Shown: positions 1 through 11,349 of the stretch, one piece after another | How positions within the stretch are numbered: the stretch's first letter is position 1 | Layout: every line of letters begins with the position of its first letter | Origin: Bog-159 sp963843255 | Lineage (GTDB): Bacteria > Acidobacteriota > Terriglobia > Bryobacterales > Bryobacteraceae | Length of the DNA stretch: 64,000 bases | Direction of reading: 5' to 3' | NCBI GenBank assembly: GCA_963843255.1 | Contig: CAWJJQ010000005.1 | Location: forward strand, 372,001-436,000 | Made by a program: the position numbers and the translations under genes | Notes under the pieces: generated by a model | The model's database searches: none | Seen by the model: the letters and a program-made list of their open reading frames with translations, nothing else | What the model was told of the DNA's origin: nothing

Positions 1-735
1 AAGATCCGGCAGCCGCATGCTTTCAGTGGCGCCAAAATGCCGCAATATACATTCACCGATGCGCAAGTGGATGCTTTGGTCACTGCCCTGCTGGCGCAGA
101 CCGACCGGGCCCGAACTCTGCCGGCGGCATTGCGTGTAGCGGGCAAGCGCGAGTCCACATATCGCCCAGCCGGCAAGGCCGGTCAATTGATGGCCGATAT
201 GAATTGCTTCAGTTGTCACGCCATCAACGGCCGCGGAGGCTCCATGGCCCCGGATCTCACTTGGGAAGGCAGCTCCGTCCAGCGCCGCTGGCTGGTGAGC
301 TTCATGAAGAATCCCAACACGCTGCGTCCCGCGCTGATTCGCCGCATGCCCCGCTTCAACGTGACCGATGCGGAGGCTGAGACCATTGCCGATTACCTCT
401 CGGCCGTTTACCAGACGCCGGACTTCGATCGTGACGCGCTGGACGCGGCCAAGTTCACTTCGACCGACGTCGAGTTGGGCAAGCAGTTGTTCTATTCCAA
501 GTACGCCTGCCAGTCGTGCCATATCGTCGATCCGCAAAGCGACAAGGGCTACATCGGTCCGACGCTCACGCAAGTGGGATCGCGGCTCAATGCGGCCTGG
601 ATTTTCCACTGGCTAAAGAATCCGCAGGCGCTGCGGCCCGGAACGGTCGAGCCGAACCGGAACATGAACGATGCGGACGCTCGCGCTCTGACCGCCTTCC
701 TGATGAAGCAGAACAAAGAGGGAGCCAGGAAATGA
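1..735 (+). CDS. multihaem c-type cytochrome, 5' end outside the window
   Basis: Periplasmic electron-transfer protein. The reading frame is open from base 1, so the gene starts upstream. The residues before and at Met 37 nt (AKMPQYTF) look like the axial-Met end of a preceding haem domain, so the ATG at 37 is probably internal. Counted from that Met, two more haem-binding motifs follow: CFSCH (residues 57-61, candidate axial Met 104 in RRMPRF) and CQSCH (158-162, candidate axial Met 210). The stop overlaps the next start by 4 bp (ATGA), so the two cytochrome genes are probably co-translated. The partner complex cannot be named from what is visible; quinol-cytochrome or oxidase modules would be upstream. 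Confidence 0.85.
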   Translation, partial: KIRQPHAFSGAKMPQYTFTDAQVDALVTALLAQTDRARTLPAALRVAGKRESTYRPAGKAGQLMADMNCFSCHAINGRGGSMAPDLTWEGSSVQRRWLVSFMKNPNTLRPALIRRMPRFNVTDAEAETIADYLSAVYQTPDFDRDALDAAKFTSTDVELGKQLFYSKYACQSCHIVDPQSDKGYIGPTLTQVGSRLNAAWIFHWLKNPQALRPGTVEPNRNMNDADARALTAFLMKQNKEGARK

Positions 736-1457
736 AGCGCCTCATTTGTGCCGCAATCGCTCTGACCGCGCTGGCCGGATGCAACCGGCCGGCTAAGCCG
801 CCCGCGCAACTCGTCGCCAAAAACTTCGGCGCGGCCATCACCGAGGTGGGCGGCGGTAAGCAGGTGGGCGCCATTGGCGCAGCCCTCGATCAGCCCGTCG
901 TAGTGCAAGTGAACGACGCGCAGGGAAGTGCGGTTGCCGGCGCACTGGTTGAATTGCGCATAGCAGGTGGCGGTTTCGCAACGCCCGATCGAGGCCTTAC
1001 CGGCGCGGACGGACAGTTGACCTCGAACGTGACGCTGGGCGGAAGTGCCGGGCGATACCAGATCGTCGTCACCACGCGCGATAAATCCGGCAAACCCGTC
1101 GAACTCCGCCTCGACGAGGCCGCTCTTGGCTACCAGCAACAGCAGGGCCGCGTGTTGAACGATCTGTACTGCGCACGCTGCCACGATTCGGAATCCACTC
1201 CGGAACGCGTCTCGAATCACGATAATCTTACGGCCAAACCGCATGGCTTCACCGAAGGCGCCGTATTGAACACCATGAGCGATGCAGACTTGGCCGCCAT
1301 CATTAGTTACGGCGGACCGGCGTTGAACAAATCGCCGGAAATGCCGCCTTACGGCTACACTCTGAACAAGGCTGACGTGGACGCGCTGATCGCCTATATT
1401 CGCGCCGTCGCCGATCCCCCCTATCGCCTGAAGGGTCTGACTTATGCAAAGAATTGA
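732..1457 (+). CDS. haem c lipoprotein with Ig-like domain
   Basis: Start chosen at 732 because it overlaps the upstream stop (ATGA) and opens a lipoprotein signal with lipobox LAGC (Cys 17). Residues about 35-130 have the alternating pattern of a bacterial Ig-like fold (Big_1-like: VAGALVELR, GADGQLTSNV). A single haem motif CARCH follows at 147-151, with candidate axial Met 204 in EMPPYG. The protein is therefore an outer- or inner-membrane-anchored monohaem cytochrome carrying an extra beta domain. It is sandwiched between another cytochrome gene and a secreted protein of unknown function, with overlaps on both sides, suggesting one operon. Redox partner unknown. Confidence 0.8.
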   Translation: MKRLICAAIALTALAGCNRPAKPPAQLVAKNFGAAITEVGGGKQVGAIGAALDQPVVVQVNDAQGSAVAGALVELRIAGGGFATPDRGLTGADGQLTSNVTLGGSAGRYQIVVTTRDKSGKPVELRLDEAALGYQQQQGRVLNDLYCARCHDSESTPERVSNHDNLTAKPHGFTEGAVLNTMSDADLAAIISYGGPALNKSPEMPPYGYTLNKADVDALIAYIRAVADPPYRLKGLTYAKN

Positions 1458-2652
1458 GCTTCTCGCCGGTTTTCTATGCGCTGGTCTCATGTGCGGGCAG
1501 GTGCTTTCGCCGCCCGAGGTTCGCGACCCGGAGTTGCGCGAATTACAACAGAAACATTTCGCGGATTTGAAGGCCGCGGCAGTGACTATCGGTTCGCACC
1601 AGTTCCCCTACCGTTTCTATTTCAGCCGTACGCTGGACCTTAACGAGGAGCAGCAGAAGAGTCGGGACCAGCGTTCCATTCAGTTCGCCAAATACGGACA
1701 TCAGACCGTCGTCCAGATCACCGGTAACTACTTTGCCGCCTACTCCGACGAGCTGGTGAAAAAAGAGGAGCGCGCCCGGCGCACATTCGAGGATGTAATG
1801 CTGCCATTGCTGCGCGCGGAAGTTCCGCAGTTGAGCGACGAGCCGAAACTGCAGGGATTCGCCCTGGAGATCTCGCATCACGTGCGCAAGAAGGTGCTGG
1901 GCGTGAGCGGGGAGCATGCGGAAAACGTGGTTCTGGTGATTCCGAAGGCCGCCGCGCAGCGTCTGGTTGCCGCGCCCGACGAAGCCGCGCAGGCTCTGGC
2001 GCTCGAAGACGGATCGCTCTTCATTAATGGCGAGCCGGCCACGATTTGGGGGCGCATGACCAACGATCCGCCAGCCGCCCCTGTCGCGGCGTCGGCGCCG
2101 CCGCCGGCTCCCGCTCCCATCGTGGTGGCCGCAAAGCCGGCTCCTGCTCCCGTTCCTGCCCCCGTTATCACTGCGCCTATTACCGCACTTGAACCGACGC
2201 CCGATGCCCTGCATGCGCTACAAGCTTCCTACCAGGCAACGCTGGACAAAATGGTCCACGAGTTGGACCCGGCGGCGCACTTCGTGAGTTACGCGCCTCC
2301 CGTCTTCGTCAGCTTTCACAAGGGTATCTATCTGCAGCTTTCGGTAACCACCACAGTCGCGTCGGCCGAAGGAGCTTCGCGCTACCGCGCCGCCGCGCTG
2401 GCATTTGACGAACACATCGCGCACCTGATCCGTCCGGTTCTGGCTTGTTTCAAGGACGCGCCCAAGTTTGCGGGTATCGACTTCAGCACCACCGTGAAGC
2501 CTGCCGGTCAAGCCGTAGAATACATCATTGACGTGGACAGCCTCCGCTGCTACGAGCAGTTCGATTGTACGGGCCAGCAGATCGTTAACTCAGGTTTCGT
2601 GCTGATCAACGGCGAGCGCGTCACCCTGGATTTGCAAGGCGCCGAGCGCTGA
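1444..2652 (+). CDS. secreted protein with duplicated domain and Pro/Ala linker, function unknown
   Basis: 402 residues with an N-terminal signal peptide (about residues 1-20). Not assigned to a known family. Two similar halves can be recognised: one ending ...DGSLFINGEPATIWG and one ending ...NSGFVLINGERVTLDLQG, each preceded by a helix like FEDVMLPLLR / FDEHIAHLIRP. They are joined by a Pro/Ala/Val-rich linker (about residues 210-252). The start overlaps the haem lipoprotein gene by 14 bp, so it is translationally linked to the cytochromes. Inferred periplasmic or surface location; no catalytic motif seen. Confidence 0.7.
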   Translation: MQRIELLAGFLCAGLMCGQVLSPPEVRDPELRELQQKHFADLKAAAVTIGSHQFPYRFYFSRTLDLNEEQQKSRDQRSIQFAKYGHQTVVQITGNYFAAYSDELVKKEERARRTFEDVMLPLLRAEVPQLSDEPKLQGFALEISHHVRKKVLGVSGEHAENVVLVIPKAAAQRLVAAPDEAAQALALEDGSLFINGEPATIWGRMTNDPPAAPVAASAPPPAPAPIVVAAKPAPAPVPAPVITAPITALEPTPDALHALQASYQATLDKMVHELDPAAHFVSYAPPVFVSFHKGIYLQLSVTTTVASAEGASRYRAAALAFDEHIAHLIRPVLACFKDAPKFAGIDFSTTVKPAGQAVEYIIDVDSLRCYEQFDCTGQQIVNSGFVLINGERVTLDLQGAER

Positions 2653-2713
2653 GCTCGCTTCCACTGGCGTATGATACGCTAATTCAGCACCACGTATTAG
2701 AGGAGCACTCCCG

Positions 2714-3826
2714 ATGATCATCGGCGTTCCCAAAGAAGTCAAAGATCATGAAACACGAGTAGGCCTCGTACCCAGCGGTGTCACCGCGCTGCGCGAGGCG
2801 GGCCACCAGGTAGTGGTCCAATCGACGGCGGGCCAGGGCAGCGCGCTTACGGACCGCGAGTACGCGGATGCCGGCGCATCCATCCTGCCCACGGCGGCGG
2901 AAGTGTGGAAGCGCGCCGACCTGGTGGTGAAGGTCAAAGAGCCGCAGCCGCAGGAATACGACAATCTTCGCCCGGGTCTCATTCTCTTCACTTACCTCCA
3001 CCTGGCGCCGCTGCCCGAACTGACCAACCGCCTGCTGGAGGCCAGGGTCAGCGGCGTGGCATACGAGACCATACACGATCTGGATGGATCCCTGCCGCTG
3101 CTCACCCCCATGAGCGAGGTGGCCGGCCGCATGTCTGTGCAAGTCGGCGCGCAGTACCTTGAAGCTCCCAACGGCGGCCGCGGCGTGCTGCTGGGTGGCG
3201 TGCCCGGAGTGGCTCCGGCCAACTGCGTGATTATCGGCGGCGGCGTGGTGGGCACCAACGCGGCCAAAATCGCGCTGGGCATGGGCGCGCACGTGGTCAT
3301 CATCGATCGCAACCTGAACCGGCTGCGCCAGCTCGACGATATCTTCGGTGCGCGCATCGTCACCCTGGCCTCCAACGCCTGGACCATCAGCGAAACGCTG
3401 AAAAGCGCCGACCTGGTGGTTGGCGCCGTGCTCATCCCCGGCGCGTCCGCGCCTAAAGTGGTGCGCCGCGCCATGATCGCCAACATGAAACCCGGCGCGG
3501 TGGTGGTGGACGTAGCCATCGACCAGGGCGGCTGCTTCGAGACCTCGCACGCCACCACCCACACCGAGCCAATCTACTTTGTGGACGGCGTGTTGCACTA
3601 TTGCGTCTCCAACATGCCCGCGGCCGTGCCGCATACTTCCACGTTCGCGCTCACCAACGCTACCTTCCCCTATCTGCTGGAACTGGCGAACAAAGGCCTG
3701 GAGCGCGCCTGCACCCAACACCCCGGCTTGCGCGAGGGTGTCAACACCTACAACGGCGAGGTCACGCATGCGGGGGTGGCCGAGTCGCAAGGGCGCGCGT
3801 GCCGTGAATTCGCCGGTGTAGTATAG
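2714..3826 (+). CDS. ald: alanine dehydrogenase
   Basis: NAD-dependent L-alanine dehydrogenase (alanine to pyruvate and ammonium). The 370-residue length is typical. Residues known to be essential in the family fall at the expected numbers: Arg 15, Lys 75, His 96 and Asp 270. The Rossmann glycine motif GGGVVG lies around residues 175-180. A strong Shine-Dalgarno AGAGGAG (2699-2705) sits 8 nt before the ATG, and a possible -10 box TATGAT is at 2670-2675. The start (MIIGVPKE) matches the family. It is followed after 10 bp by an acyl-CoA dehydrogenase gene, likely co-transcribed. Confidence 0.96.
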   Translation: MIIGVPKEVKDHETRVGLVPSGVTALREAGHQVVVQSTAGQGSALTDREYADAGASILPTAAEVWKRADLVVKVKEPQPQEYDNLRPGLILFTYLHLAPLPELTNRLLEARVSGVAYETIHDLDGSLPLLTPMSEVAGRMSVQVGAQYLEAPNGGRGVLLGGVPGVAPANCVIIGGGVVGTNAAKIALGMGAHVVIIDRNLNRLRQLDDIFGARIVTLASNAWTISETLKSADLVVGAVLIPGASAPKVVRRAMIANMKPGAVVVDVAIDQGGCFETSHATTHTEPIYFVDGVLHYCVSNMPAAVPHTSTFALTNATFPYLLELANKGLERACTQHPGLREGVNTYNGEVTHAGVAESQGRACREFAGVV

Positions 3827-3836
3827 AGGTAAAGCT

Positions 3837-5015
3837 ATGCCAGCCAGCGCGCAGCATATCGAGATCCCTCCGCAGCCTCTCACCGCGTTGACGGAAGAAG
3901 AGAAGCTCTTTCAATCCACCGTGCGCCAGTTCGCGCGCGAGCAGATCGGACCCTACGTCCGCGAAATGGACGAAGCCGGCGTTTTCCGCAAAGACATCAT
4001 CCGCCAGTTCTTCGAGCTCGGCCTGATGGGTATCGAGATCCCTGAAGAGTACGGCGGCAGCGGCGGCAGTTTCTTTCAATGCATTCTGGCGGTGGAAGAA
4101 TTATCGGCCGTGGATCCCTCGGCCGGCGTCATCGCCGACGTGCAGAATACCATCGTCAACAACGCCATCCTACGCTGGGCCAGCCCGGCGCAAAAAAAGA
4201 AATACCTGCCCCGCCTGGCGAGCGACACGGTCGCATCCTACGCGCTCTCGGAAGCCGGCTCCGGCTCGGACGCCTTCGCCCTGGCCACCCGCGCGGTGGA
4301 TGCCGGCGATCATTTCCTGGTTACCGGGCGCAAGCTCTGGATCACCAACGCCGCCGAATCCGGCCTCTTCCTGTTGTTCGCCAATGCCGACCCGGGCGCC
4401 GGCTACCGCGGCATCACGGCTCTCCTGATCGAGCGCGAGTTTCCAGGGTTTCAAGTCGGTAAAAAAGAAGACAAACTCGGCATTCGGGCATCATCTACCT
4501 GCGAGCTGATCCTCGACAATTGCCGCGTGCCCAAAGAAAACGTGATTGGTGACGTGGGCAAAGGCTACAAAATCGCCATCGAGACGCTGAATGAAGGACG
4601 CATCGCCATCGGTTCGCAGATGATCGGACTAGCGCGCGGCGCTCTGGATCATGCGGTCGCCTACGCCCGCCAGCGCAAGCAGTTCGGAAAAACCATCGGC
4701 GAATTCCAGGGAGTACAGTTCCAGCTTGCGGTCATGGCCACGGAAGTGGAAGCCGCACGGCTGCTGGTGTACAATGCCGCACGTTTGCGCGACGCCGGAA
4801 TGCCCTTTCAGACCGAAGCCGCCATGGCCAAGTACTACAGCTCCGAGATTGCGGAAAAGGTGGCGTCGAAGGCGATCGAAGTGCACGGCGGCGTAGGCAT
4901 CACCAAGGATTACCCGGTGGAGAAGCTCTACCGTGATGCGAAAATCGGCAGGATTTACGAGGGGACCAGCAATATCCAGTTGATGACCATCGCCAAGAAA
5001 CTGCTGGGTAAGTAG
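3837..5015 (+). CDS. acyl-CoA dehydrogenase
   Basis: FAD-dependent acyl-CoA dehydrogenase, 392 residues, full length. The family signatures are present: YALSEAGSGSDA in the substrate/FAD region, GRIAIGSQMIGLA and RKQFG in the middle, and the C-terminal YEGTSNIQ in which Glu 375 is the expected catalytic base. It oxidises acyl-CoA thioesters to enoyl-CoA, passing electrons to an electron-transfer flavoprotein. Chain length or branched specificity cannot be read from the sequence. Located 10 bp downstream of ald, with a GAGG ribosome-binding site at 3828-3831. Confidence 0.93.
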   Translation: MPASAQHIEIPPQPLTALTEEEKLFQSTVRQFAREQIGPYVREMDEAGVFRKDIIRQFFELGLMGIEIPEEYGGSGGSFFQCILAVEELSAVDPSAGVIADVQNTIVNNAILRWASPAQKKKYLPRLASDTVASYALSEAGSGSDAFALATRAVDAGDHFLVTGRKLWITNAAESGLFLLFANADPGAGYRGITALLIEREFPGFQVGKKEDKLGIRASSTCELILDNCRVPKENVIGDVGKGYKIAIETLNEGRIAIGSQMIGLARGALDHAVAYARQRKQFGKTIGEFQGVQFQLAVMATEVEAARLLVYNAARLRDAGMPFQTEAAMAKYYSSEIAEKVASKAIEVHGGVGITKDYPVEKLYRDAKIGRIYEGTSNIQLMTIAKKLLGK

Positions 5016-5059
5016 AGAAACCCTCCGCGCCGAGTTGACGTCATTGGAAAGAGGGGAAA

Positions 5060-5908
5060 ATGTATCAACCCGCCAGAGTTGCTCTGTTCTCAGCTGTTTG
5101 CCTTTCACTTTGGGCGGCCGATGACAAGCATCCGGCTGCCAGCACTACGGCCGTTGCGGCAACCACCGCGGCCACCACTGCCGCTCCCGAAGTCAACCCG
5201 GATGAAATCATCCGTAAGTTCGCCGCCAAGGAAAAGGAATTCTCCGAAGCGCGCGAAAACTACACTTACCGGCAGACCTCGAAGATCCAGGAACTGGACG
5301 ATTCCGGCACTCCCGTGGGGAAGTGGGAGATCACGGAGGACATCATTTTTACAGAGGAGGGCAAGCGGAGTGAGCACGTGGTGCATGCTCCGGTTTCTAC
5401 GCTACAGAACCTCCTGCTCACCCCGGAAGACATGGAAGACCTGCGCAACACGCAGCCTTTCGTCCTGACTACCGACCAGCTTCCGTTGTACGACATTCGC
5501 TACCTGGGCAAACAGAACGCGGACGAAATCTCGTGCTATGTTTTCGCCGTCAAGCCCAAGAAGCTGACTCCCGGCAAGCGCTTTTTTGAAGGGCAGATCT
5601 GGGTGGACGACCGCGATCTCCAGATCGTGAAGACGTACGGCAAGGCCACCGGCTATCAGAAGAAGAGCGAAGATCAGCAGTTTCCTAAGTTCGAGACCCT
5701 GCGCGAGCAGATCGACGGCAAATACTGGTTCCCCACCTACACGCACGCCGACGATACGCTGCACTTCAAAGATCACCCGCAGAAGATCCGCATGCTGGTG
5801 ACTTACAAAGACTACAAGAAGTTTGAAGGCAAATCCACCATTCACTTCGGCGACGTGGTGGACGATAAGTCGAAGGATCAGCCCAAGCAGGAACCGAAAA
5901 AGCCGTAG
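5060..5908 (+). CDS. secreted LolA/outer-membrane lipoprotein-sorting-like protein
   Basis: 282 residues with a signal peptide, an Ala/Thr-rich spacer (about 27-45) and a beta-rich body. The pattern (FEGQIWVDDRDLQIVKTYG, then KYWFPTYTHADDTL) resembles the LolA/LppX-like fold proteins common in Acidobacteria. The lysine-rich tail (KSKDQPKQEPKKP) is probably disordered. A GAGGGG ribosome-binding site precedes the ATG. Role inferred only as binding of a hydrophobic ligand or an envelope function; no direct evidence in the sequence. Confidence 0.7.
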   Translation: MYQPARVALFSAVCLSLWAADDKHPAASTTAVAATTAATTAAPEVNPDEIIRKFAAKEKEFSEARENYTYRQTSKIQELDDSGTPVGKWEITEDIIFTEEGKRSEHVVHAPVSTLQNLLLTPEDMEDLRNTQPFVLTTDQLPLYDIRYLGKQNADEISCYVFAVKPKKLTPGKRFFEGQIWVDDRDLQIVKTYGKATGYQKKSEDQQFPKFETLREQIDGKYWFPTYTHADDTLHFKDHPQKIRMLVTYKDYKKFEGKSTIHFGDVVDDKSKDQPKQEPKKP

Positions 5909-5935
5909 TTTGTTCGCCGTGCTACCATCCACAGG

Positions 5936-6160
5936 ATGGCAAAAATCACGGCAATCGCCAACGGTCCCATACGTATCGAAGGCGAGTTCACCATTCACGA
6001 CCCGTCGGGCGCGGAATTCGGCCTGGCGGGGCGCACGGTCATCTCGCTATGCCGCTGCGGGCAGTCCGCCAACAAGCCGTTTTGTGACGGCTCCCATGCG
6101 CGCACCGGCTTCCAGGATTCCTGCGTCGCGCGCGAACTTCCTCCGCCCAAACCGAAATAG
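5936..6160 (+). CDS. CDGSH iron-sulfur domain protein
   Basis: A 74-residue protein with the complete CDGSH (mitoNEET-type) 2Fe-2S motif: Cys 39, Cys 41, Cys 50 and His 54 in CRCGQSANKPFCDGSH. Such proteins bind a redox-active, pH-labile 2Fe-2S cluster and act in redox sensing or cluster transfer. No signal peptide, so cytoplasmic. It lies 27 bp after the LolA-like gene. Confidence 0.9.
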   Translation: MAKITAIANGPIRIEGEFTIHDPSGAEFGLAGRTVISLCRCGQSANKPFCDGSHARTGFQDSCVARELPPPKPK

Positions 6161-6190
6161 GCGCGCAACCGCCGGTGGTACGATGAGGAC

Positions 6191-6601
6191 ATGCGTCCGG
6201 TCCTGTTTGCAATGCTGGCATTCAGCGCGTACGGGCAGCAGCCTCCCGTCATGCCGCCCGACATTGTTCCCCCGGAATTCTTTGCCCGCCGCGATCCCCT
6301 GAAAATCGACACGCAACACTATCACCTGGATTTCGAAAACGAACGCATTCGCGTAATCCGGCTCTCACTCAAAGCCGACGAGGCGGTCCCCATGCACGAC
6401 GACGTAGACGCGTTCGCCGTTTGCATCCAGGATTGCCATTTGCGCTTCACCGAGCCCGGCGGCCGCATACAAGATGTCCACATGGCGACCGGCGAGACGC
6501 GCTGGCTGTGGGGCGACACGCACTCCACGCGGAACCTCAACACGCAGCCCATGGAAATGCTGTTCATCGAGATGAAGGATCCATCCAAGGGCCGCGGCTG
6601 A
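6191..6601 (+). CDS. secreted cupin-like protein
   Basis: 136 residues with a short signal peptide ending near AYGQQ. The body (residues about 35-130) shows a cupin-like beta pattern: HLDFENERIRVIRLSL followed by AVPMHDDVDAF and a second strand set with GETRWLWGDTH. The canonical HxH metal motif is weak, so metal binding is uncertain. Possibly a single-domain cupin of unknown substrate. A GAGGAC ribosome-binding site lies before the ATG. Confidence 0.65.
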   Translation: MRPVLFAMLAFSAYGQQPPVMPPDIVPPEFFARRDPLKIDTQHYHLDFENERIRVIRLSLKADEAVPMHDDVDAFAVCIQDCHLRFTEPGGRIQDVHMATGETRWLWGDTHSTRNLNTQPMEMLFIEMKDPSKGRG

Positions 6602-6697
6602 ACGGGTTCCGAAACCGGATCAGCGCCGCTGGTTGCGCACCGCTTTGGGCGAGCAGCCCAGGATGGCATAGACACTCGCGCTCACCGTTTTCTACCA

Positions 6698-8446
6698 ATG
6701 GACCAATTGACCACAGCATCGCCTGCGAGTAATCTAGGGGATCTGATCCTGGCCAAAATGAACTGGACCCAAGTCTACACTCCGGTAGCGGGCAGCCTGG
6801 CACTTTCCACGCCCGTGGCGGCCCTCCCCATTGTGGTCCTGCTCGGGCTGCTGGCCTTCGGGCGCGCAAAGGCTCATTGGGCCGCGGTCTGCGGATTGGG
6901 CGCTTCGCTGGCGGTGGCGGTGCTGGTGTACGGCATGCCCGTAAAGCTGGCGGGCATGGCCGCGCTGAACGGTGCGGCGTACGGCCTCTTTCCCATCGGC
7001 TGGATCGTGCTGAATGCCATCTTCGTCTACGACGTCACGGTAAAGTCGGGCAACTTCGAAATCGTGAAGGACACCATCGCCGGCTTGGCCAGCGATCGCC
7101 GGATCCAGGTGCTGTTGATCGCCTTTTGTTTCGGGGCGTTCATCGAAGGGGCCGCCGGCTTCGGCACGCCCGTGGCCATCTCGGCCGCCATGCTGATCGG
7201 GCTCGGATTCCGTCCCCTGCAAGCGGCGGGCCTGGCCCTGATCGCCAATACCGCGCCGGTGGCTTTCGGCGCGCTGGGAACGCCCGTGATCACCCTGGCC
7301 GCCGTGACGGGCCTGCCGCTGGATCTGGTCAGCGCCATGGCCGGCCGCATTCTCCTCCTGTTCGGTGCCATCGTTCCCTTTTGGGTGGTTTGGACGCTAT
7401 GCGGCCGCCGCAAAATGATGGAAGTCTGGCCTGCCTGCCTCACCGTCGGCGCCACTTTCGCTCCTACCCAATTCTGGATCAGCAACACCACCGGCCCTAT
7501 GCTGGCGGCCATCGGCGCGGCGCTGGTTTCGATCGTCGCGCTGGTCATCCTACTCAAATTCTGGCAGCCGCAGGACACCTGGTCGTTCGACCACGAGACC
7601 CAGGTGGAGCGCGCCGCGGAACATGCCAGGCGGCAGGTCTATTCATCCGGCCGCAAACTCAAGGCCTGGATGCCCTGGATCATCGTCTCCGTCTTCGTCT
7701 TTTGCTGGGGCTATAAGCCGGTCAAAGATTTCCTCAACGGCGGCCCCGCCGGACATCCGAATTTCCTGCAGGGCATTTCCCAGGTCAGCATCACCGTGCC
7801 GGTGCTGAACCGGGCGGTGATCCGCACCGTGCCTGTAGTCTCGAAACCCACGGCGGAACCGGCGGTGTTCGTGTTCAACTGGCTCTCCGCCACCGGCACC
7901 AGCCTGCTGTTCGCCGGCATCCTGGGCGGCCTGCTATTGGGCTACACACCGGTGAAACTCGCGGGAGTTTTCCTCGGCACGCTACGCCGTATGCGGAATT
8001 CGTTGCTCACCATCGGTGCGATGCTGGCACTGGGCTTCTCCACGCGCTTCGCAGGCATAGATGCCACCATGGGCTTGGCATTCGCCAGCACGGGTGTGCT
8101 CTTCCCGTTTTTCTCGCCGCTGCTGGGCTGGCTGGGCGTGGCCCTTACCGGCAGCGATACTTCTTCGAACGTTCTGTTCGGCGGATTGCAGCAGATCACC
8201 GCGCGGCAGCTCGGCATCTCTCCGGTTCTGGCCGCGGCGTCCAATAGCGCGGGCGGGGTGATGGGCAAAATGATCGACGCACAGAGCATCGTGGTTGCGG
8301 GCGTAGCCACCGGCCAGGAGGGCGGCGAGGGTACCATCCTGCGGTACGTTTTCTGGCACAGCATCGCCCTCGCGAGCCTGGTAGGCGTGGTCGTGTTTTT
8401 GATTGCCTATGTGTTTCCGTGGATGATTCCGCTAGCATCGAAGTAG
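6698..8446 (+). CDS. lctP: L-lactate permease family transporter
   Basis: Inner-membrane lactate/proton symporter of the LctP family, many hydrophobic segments. Family motifs are clear: GAFIEGAAGFGTPVAIS, IANTAPVAFGALGTP, LGWLGVALTGSDTSSN and GVMGKMIDAQSI. The listed start gives 582 residues; an ATG at 6758 (MNWTQVYTP) fits the usual N-terminus of the family better and would give 562. The downstream lactate dehydrogenase gene overlaps or abuts its end, so the two form a lactate-use unit. Also accepts glycolate in some homologues. Confidence 0.94.
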   Translation: MDQLTTASPASNLGDLILAKMNWTQVYTPVAGSLALSTPVAALPIVVLLGLLAFGRAKAHWAAVCGLGASLAVAVLVYGMPVKLAGMAALNGAAYGLFPIGWIVLNAIFVYDVTVKSGNFEIVKDTIAGLASDRRIQVLLIAFCFGAFIEGAAGFGTPVAISAAMLIGLGFRPLQAAGLALIANTAPVAFGALGTPVITLAAVTGLPLDLVSAMAGRILLLFGAIVPFWVVWTLCGRRKMMEVWPACLTVGATFAPTQFWISNTTGPMLAAIGAALVSIVALVILLKFWQPQDTWSFDHETQVERAAEHARRQVYSSGRKLKAWMPWIIVSVFVFCWGYKPVKDFLNGGPAGHPNFLQGISQVSITVPVLNRAVIRTVPVVSKPTAEPAVFVFNWLSATGTSLLFAGILGGLLLGYTPVKLAGVFLGTLRRMRNSLLTIGAMLALGFSTRFAGIDATMGLAFASTGVLFPFFSPLLGWLGVALTGSDTSSNVLFGGLQQITARQLGISPVLAAASNSAGGVMGKMIDAQSIVVAGVATGQEGGEGTILRYVFWHSIALASLVGVVVFLIAYVFPWMIPLASK

Positions 8447-8460
8447 GACCTTCCGCGAAC

Positions 8461-11292
<2,832 letters not shown>

Positions 11293-11300
11293 CGCCATCC

Positions 11301-11306
11301 TATAAT
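11301..11306 (+). promoter_or_regulatory. candidate -10 box for the methyltransferase pair
   Basis: A perfect TATAAT lies in the 57 bp gap between the dehydrogenase stop and the methyltransferase start. No convincing -35 box is seen 16-18 bp upstream, so this is only a candidate. Confidence 0.3.
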
Positions 11307-11349
11307 GGCATTCATGGGGAGCAAAAATCGCCGGTCCTGAAGAGTCGCC

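Noticed and set aside
549..1490. 313-codon minus-strand frame opposite the cytochrome genes
   Set aside because: Haem motifs on the plus strand decide the coding strand.
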